Shown: positions 5,883 through 7,653 of the stretch, piece by piece
Layout: each line of letters starts with the position of its first letter
How positions within the stretch are numbered: the first letter of the stretch is position 1
Assembly (NCBI GenBank): GCA_030150135.1
Contig: JASLGO010000162.1
Span: forward strand, 1-7,653
DNA: 7,653 nt
Reading direction: 5' to 3'
DNA from: Aquirhabdus sp.
GTDB lineage: Bacteria > Pseudomonadota > Gammaproteobacteria > Pseudomonadales > Moraxellaceae
The notes under the pieces: model-generated
The model's database searches: none
Seen by the model: the letters and a program-made list of their open reading frames with translations, nothing else
Told to the model about the DNA's origin: nothing
Position numbers and translations under genes: made by a program

Positions 5883-5911
5883 ATTATAGAGAGATTTGCT
5901 TGAATTGATAA
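5883..5911 (-). promoter_or_regulatory. Candidate sigma70 promoter upstream of osmC-ycaO, before the terminator
   Basis: On the minus strand TTATCA (5911-5906), a 17-base spacer and a perfect TATAAT (5888-5883) make the best promoter match in this gap. Predicted initiation at about 5875 would start transcription only a few bases before the terminator stem at 5869-5844. The transcript would then be a very short RNA or, with read-through, the osmC-ycaO mRNA with a ~130-base leader. AT-rich sequence after the terminator could hold another promoter, but I see no clean hexamer pair there. Confidence 0.45.
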
Positions 5912-5931
5912 CTTTTGTCTGTGACAACACC

Positions 5932-6702
5932 TCAATTTCTAATCCGATACCCTGTCTTAAAAATCCACGCAATCCCAATCAAGCACAGCAGCATAAACCC
6001 TGCTGTCATTCCAACACTGATCCAGATATTCACATCAGCAACGCCATAAAAACTCCAGCGTAAACCATTAATCAGATAAACCACTGGATTAAATAAGGTC
6101 ACTTCCTTCCAAAATGGAGGCAGCATATTCACAGAATAAAAACTTCCGCCTAAAAACGTCAATGGCGTAACGACCATCAGCGGAATGACCTGTAATTTCT
6201 GAAAATCATCTGCCCATATTCCAATGATAAAACCAAACAAACTAAACGTGATTGACGTCAATATCAGGAAAAGGATCATCCAAAGTGGATGCAGTATTTG
6301 ATAGTCCACAAAAAAACGTGCCGTAATTAACATCAATAAACCAAGCATCAACGATTTAGTTGCCGCAGCACCGACATAGCCGAGCAATACTTCGACAAAT
6401 GACACTGGCGCGGATAATAGTTCGTAAATCGTCCCCGTCCATTTCGGCATGTAAATCCCAAATGAAGCGTTAGAAATACTTTCATTGAGCATGGTCAGCA
6501 TAATAAGACCAGGGATGATAAAAGCCCCATAACTGACACCATTAATCGCGCCCATACGCGAGCCAATGGCTGCACCAAATACGATGAAATACAAAGAAGT
6601 AGATAAAACTGGCGAAGCAATACTTTGAATCAACGTGCGGAAAGTACGATTCATTTCAAAGCGATAGATCGCACGAATGGCATAAAAATTTAGATTACTC
6701 AT
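5932..6702 (-). CDS. yadH: ABC-2 type exporter permease, YadH-like
   Basis: This 256-residue inner-membrane protein has the same length as E. coli YadH and resembles it throughout from memory (SLYFIVFG.AIGSR, FIIPGLIM, ELL.APV, PL.FLGG.FYS...LPPFW, NP.VYLI.G.R). Six hydrophobic segments fit the ABC-2 permease fold: roughly residues 27-47, 58-78, 103-130, 138-163, 172-192 and 227-247. The conserved ABC-2 signature region ends in the TPLTFLGGSFYSVNMLPPFW stretch (179-198). The protein pairs with the ATPase encoded immediately upstream; their reading frames overlap by four bases (ATGA, 6699-6702), indicating translational coupling. Only a weak Shine-Dalgarno sequence precedes the ATG, which also fits coupling. 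The substrate is unknown, and export of a lipid, polysaccharide or drug is possible from the superfamily. A strong terminator follows the gene. Confidence 0.92.
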   Translation of the reverse strand: MSNLNFYAIRAIYRFEMNRTFRTLIQSIASPVLSTSLYFIVFGAAIGSRMGAINGVSYGAFIIPGLIMLTMLNESISNASFGIYMPKWTGTIYELLSAPVSFVEVLLGYVGAAATKSLMLGLLMLITARFFVDYQILHPLWMILFLILTSITFSLFGFIIGIWADDFQKLQVIPLMVVTPLTFLGGSFYSVNMLPPFWKEVTLFNPVVYLINGLRWSFYGVADVNIWISVGMTAGFMLLCLIGIAWIFKTGYRIRN

Positions 6703-7628
6703 GCTGTATGCTCGCTCATCAAACCCACAAAAATATCTTCAAGAGAACTCTGGCTAGACTGTAATTCTTTAAAATCGATGCCTTGTTCTTGCAGACGACG
6801 AAGTAAGTCTGCGATGCCCGTTTCCTCACTTTGCGCGTCAAACGTATACACCAAACTATGACCATCAGCAGTCAGTGTCAAAGCCGGTGATGCCAGCGAA
6901 ACGGGAATACTGTCTATTGGTTTTTTAAGATGTAGCGTCAGTTGCTTTTTACCAAGTTTTTGCATCAATGCTGTTTTTTCTTCCACTAAAATAAGCTCGC
7001 CCTTACGAATCACACCAATACGATCAGCCATTTCTTCAGCTTCTTCAATATAATGCGTCGTCAGAATAATAGTGACACCATTGTCACGCAGGCGCCGTAC
7101 CATCGCCCACATATCACGACGTAGCTCAACATCGACCCCCGCAGTAGGTTCATCCAGAAACAAGATTTTTGGTTCATGAGATAAGGCTTTAGCAATCATC
7201 ACGCGGCGTTTCATACCGCCAGACAAGGTCATAATCTTGGAATCCTTCTTGTCCCAAAGGGAAAGATCACGCAGGATCTTTTCTAAGAGTTCTGGATTAG
7301 CAGGTTTTCCAAATAGACCTCGGCTAAAGTTTACGGTCGCCCATACCGTTTCAAAAGCATCAGTATGGAGCTCTTGAGGCACTAGCCCAATCGCTTGACG
7401 TGCTGATCGAAAGTCCTTGATCACGTCATGTCCAGCCGCAGTAATCTGACCTTGACTCGGATTTACGATGCCGCATGTAATACCAATCAGAGTGGTCTTC
7501 CCTGCGCCATTCGGACCCAGTAAAGCAAATATTTCACCGCGACGAATATCTAAATCAATACCCTTCAACGCTTGAAAACCAGATGCATAGGTCTTGGTCA
7601 GACCCTTGATTGAAATGATATTCTCCAC
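6699..7628 (-). CDS. yadG: ABC exporter ATP-binding subunit, YadG-like
   Basis: This 309-residue cytosolic ATPase powers the permease encoded just downstream. All nucleotide-binding motifs are intact: Walker A GPNGAGKTT (38-46), Q-loop Gln85 (GLVPQE), signature LSGGMKRR (135-142), Walker B ILFLDEP with Asp159 and Glu160, D-loop TAGVD (162-166), and switch His192 (LTTHY). The C-terminal ~90 residues form the accessory domain common to DrrA/YadG-type subunits, ending LEDIFVGLM. Length and motif wording match E. coli YadG (308 residues) closely from memory. The start codon is GTG (7628-7626), supported by the strong AGAGGAG Shine-Dalgarno sequence five bases upstream (7640-7634). Only 25 bases lie beyond it in the window, so the promoter and any earlier operon member are out of view. 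Confidence 0.95.
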   Translation of the reverse strand: MENIISIKGLTKTYASGFQALKGIDLDIRRGEIFALLGPNGAGKTTLIGITCGIVNPSQGQITAAGHDVIKDFRSARQAIGLVPQELHTDAFETVWATVNFSRGLFGKPANPELLEKILRDLSLWDKKDSKIMTLSGGMKRRVMIAKALSHEPKILFLDEPTAGVDVELRRDMWAMVRRLRDNGVTIILTTHYIEEAEEMADRIGVIRKGELILVEEKTALMQKLGKKQLTLHLKKPIDSIPVSLASPALTLTADGHSLVYTFDAQSEETGIADLLRRLQEQGIDFKELQSSQSSLEDIFVGLMSEHTA

Positions 7629-7633
7629 TACGA

Positions 7634-7640
7634 CTCCTCT
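7634..7640 (-). promoter_or_regulatory. Ribosome binding site that decides a GTG start
   Basis: AGAGGAG on the minus strand lies five bases before GTG at 7628. No ATG occurs within the first codons of the ATPase, and residues 1-10 already contain the beta strand that opens ABC ATPases, so the GTG start is well supported. Confidence 0.8.
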
Positions 7641-7653
7641 GTAATGCCTAAAG

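Noticed and set aside
7642..7650. TAATGCCTA near the right edge, identical to one arm of the hairpin at 3515-3523
   Set aside because: A single 9-base recurrence without its partner arm is plausible by chance in a window of this size.

Overview
The window looks like a chromosomal segment of a moderately AT-rich gammaproteobacterium. Base composition, codon use and gene content fit the Acinetobacter/Moraxellaceae group best, but that is an inference from style, not from a search. No rRNA, tRNA, CRISPR, insertion sequence or phage gene is visible. Genes are tightly packed and no gene-free stretch exceeds about 215 bases.

Left part (1-1506): the 5' portion of an SCP2-type sterol/lipid-carrier gene runs off the left edge on the minus strand. 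It is divergent from a full-length AraC-family regulator with an arabinose-binding-like N-terminal domain. The 171-base gap holds a palindromic sequence that could serve as a shared -10 for both directions, and an inverted repeat placed where an activator of the SCP2 gene might sit.

Centre-left (1507-3449): a TetR-family repressor that closely resembles enterobacterial RamR is followed by a NAPE-PLD/RomA-type metallo-beta-lactamase-fold hydrolase. Each gene is preceded by a palindrome built on the same TGAGTGA half-site. The site in front of the hydrolase nearly matches the known RamR operator layout (ATGAGTG-N6-CACTCAT). An intrinsic terminator separates the two genes. The natural reading is a self-regulated repressor controlling the hydrolase, i.e. 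a ramR-romA module, with no ramA visible here.

Centre-right (3450-5931): a convergent minus-strand gene encodes an OsmC domain fused to a full E. coli-type YcaO protein (734 residues). A long imperfect hairpin lies between the convergent genes. The gap upstream of the fusion gene contains a good sigma70-like promoter followed almost at once by a strong intrinsic terminator, and then an inverted repeat just before the start codon.

Right part (5932-7628): a two-gene minus-strand operon, ATPase then permease with a 4-base ATGA overlap, encodes an ABC-2 exporter of the YadG/YadH type. The ATPase starts with GTG behind a strong Shine-Dalgarno sequence.

I do not see a wholly new system. The items most worth following are the RamR-like module with its two differently spaced operators, the OsmC-YcaO fusion, and the promoter-terminator leader in front of that fusion.
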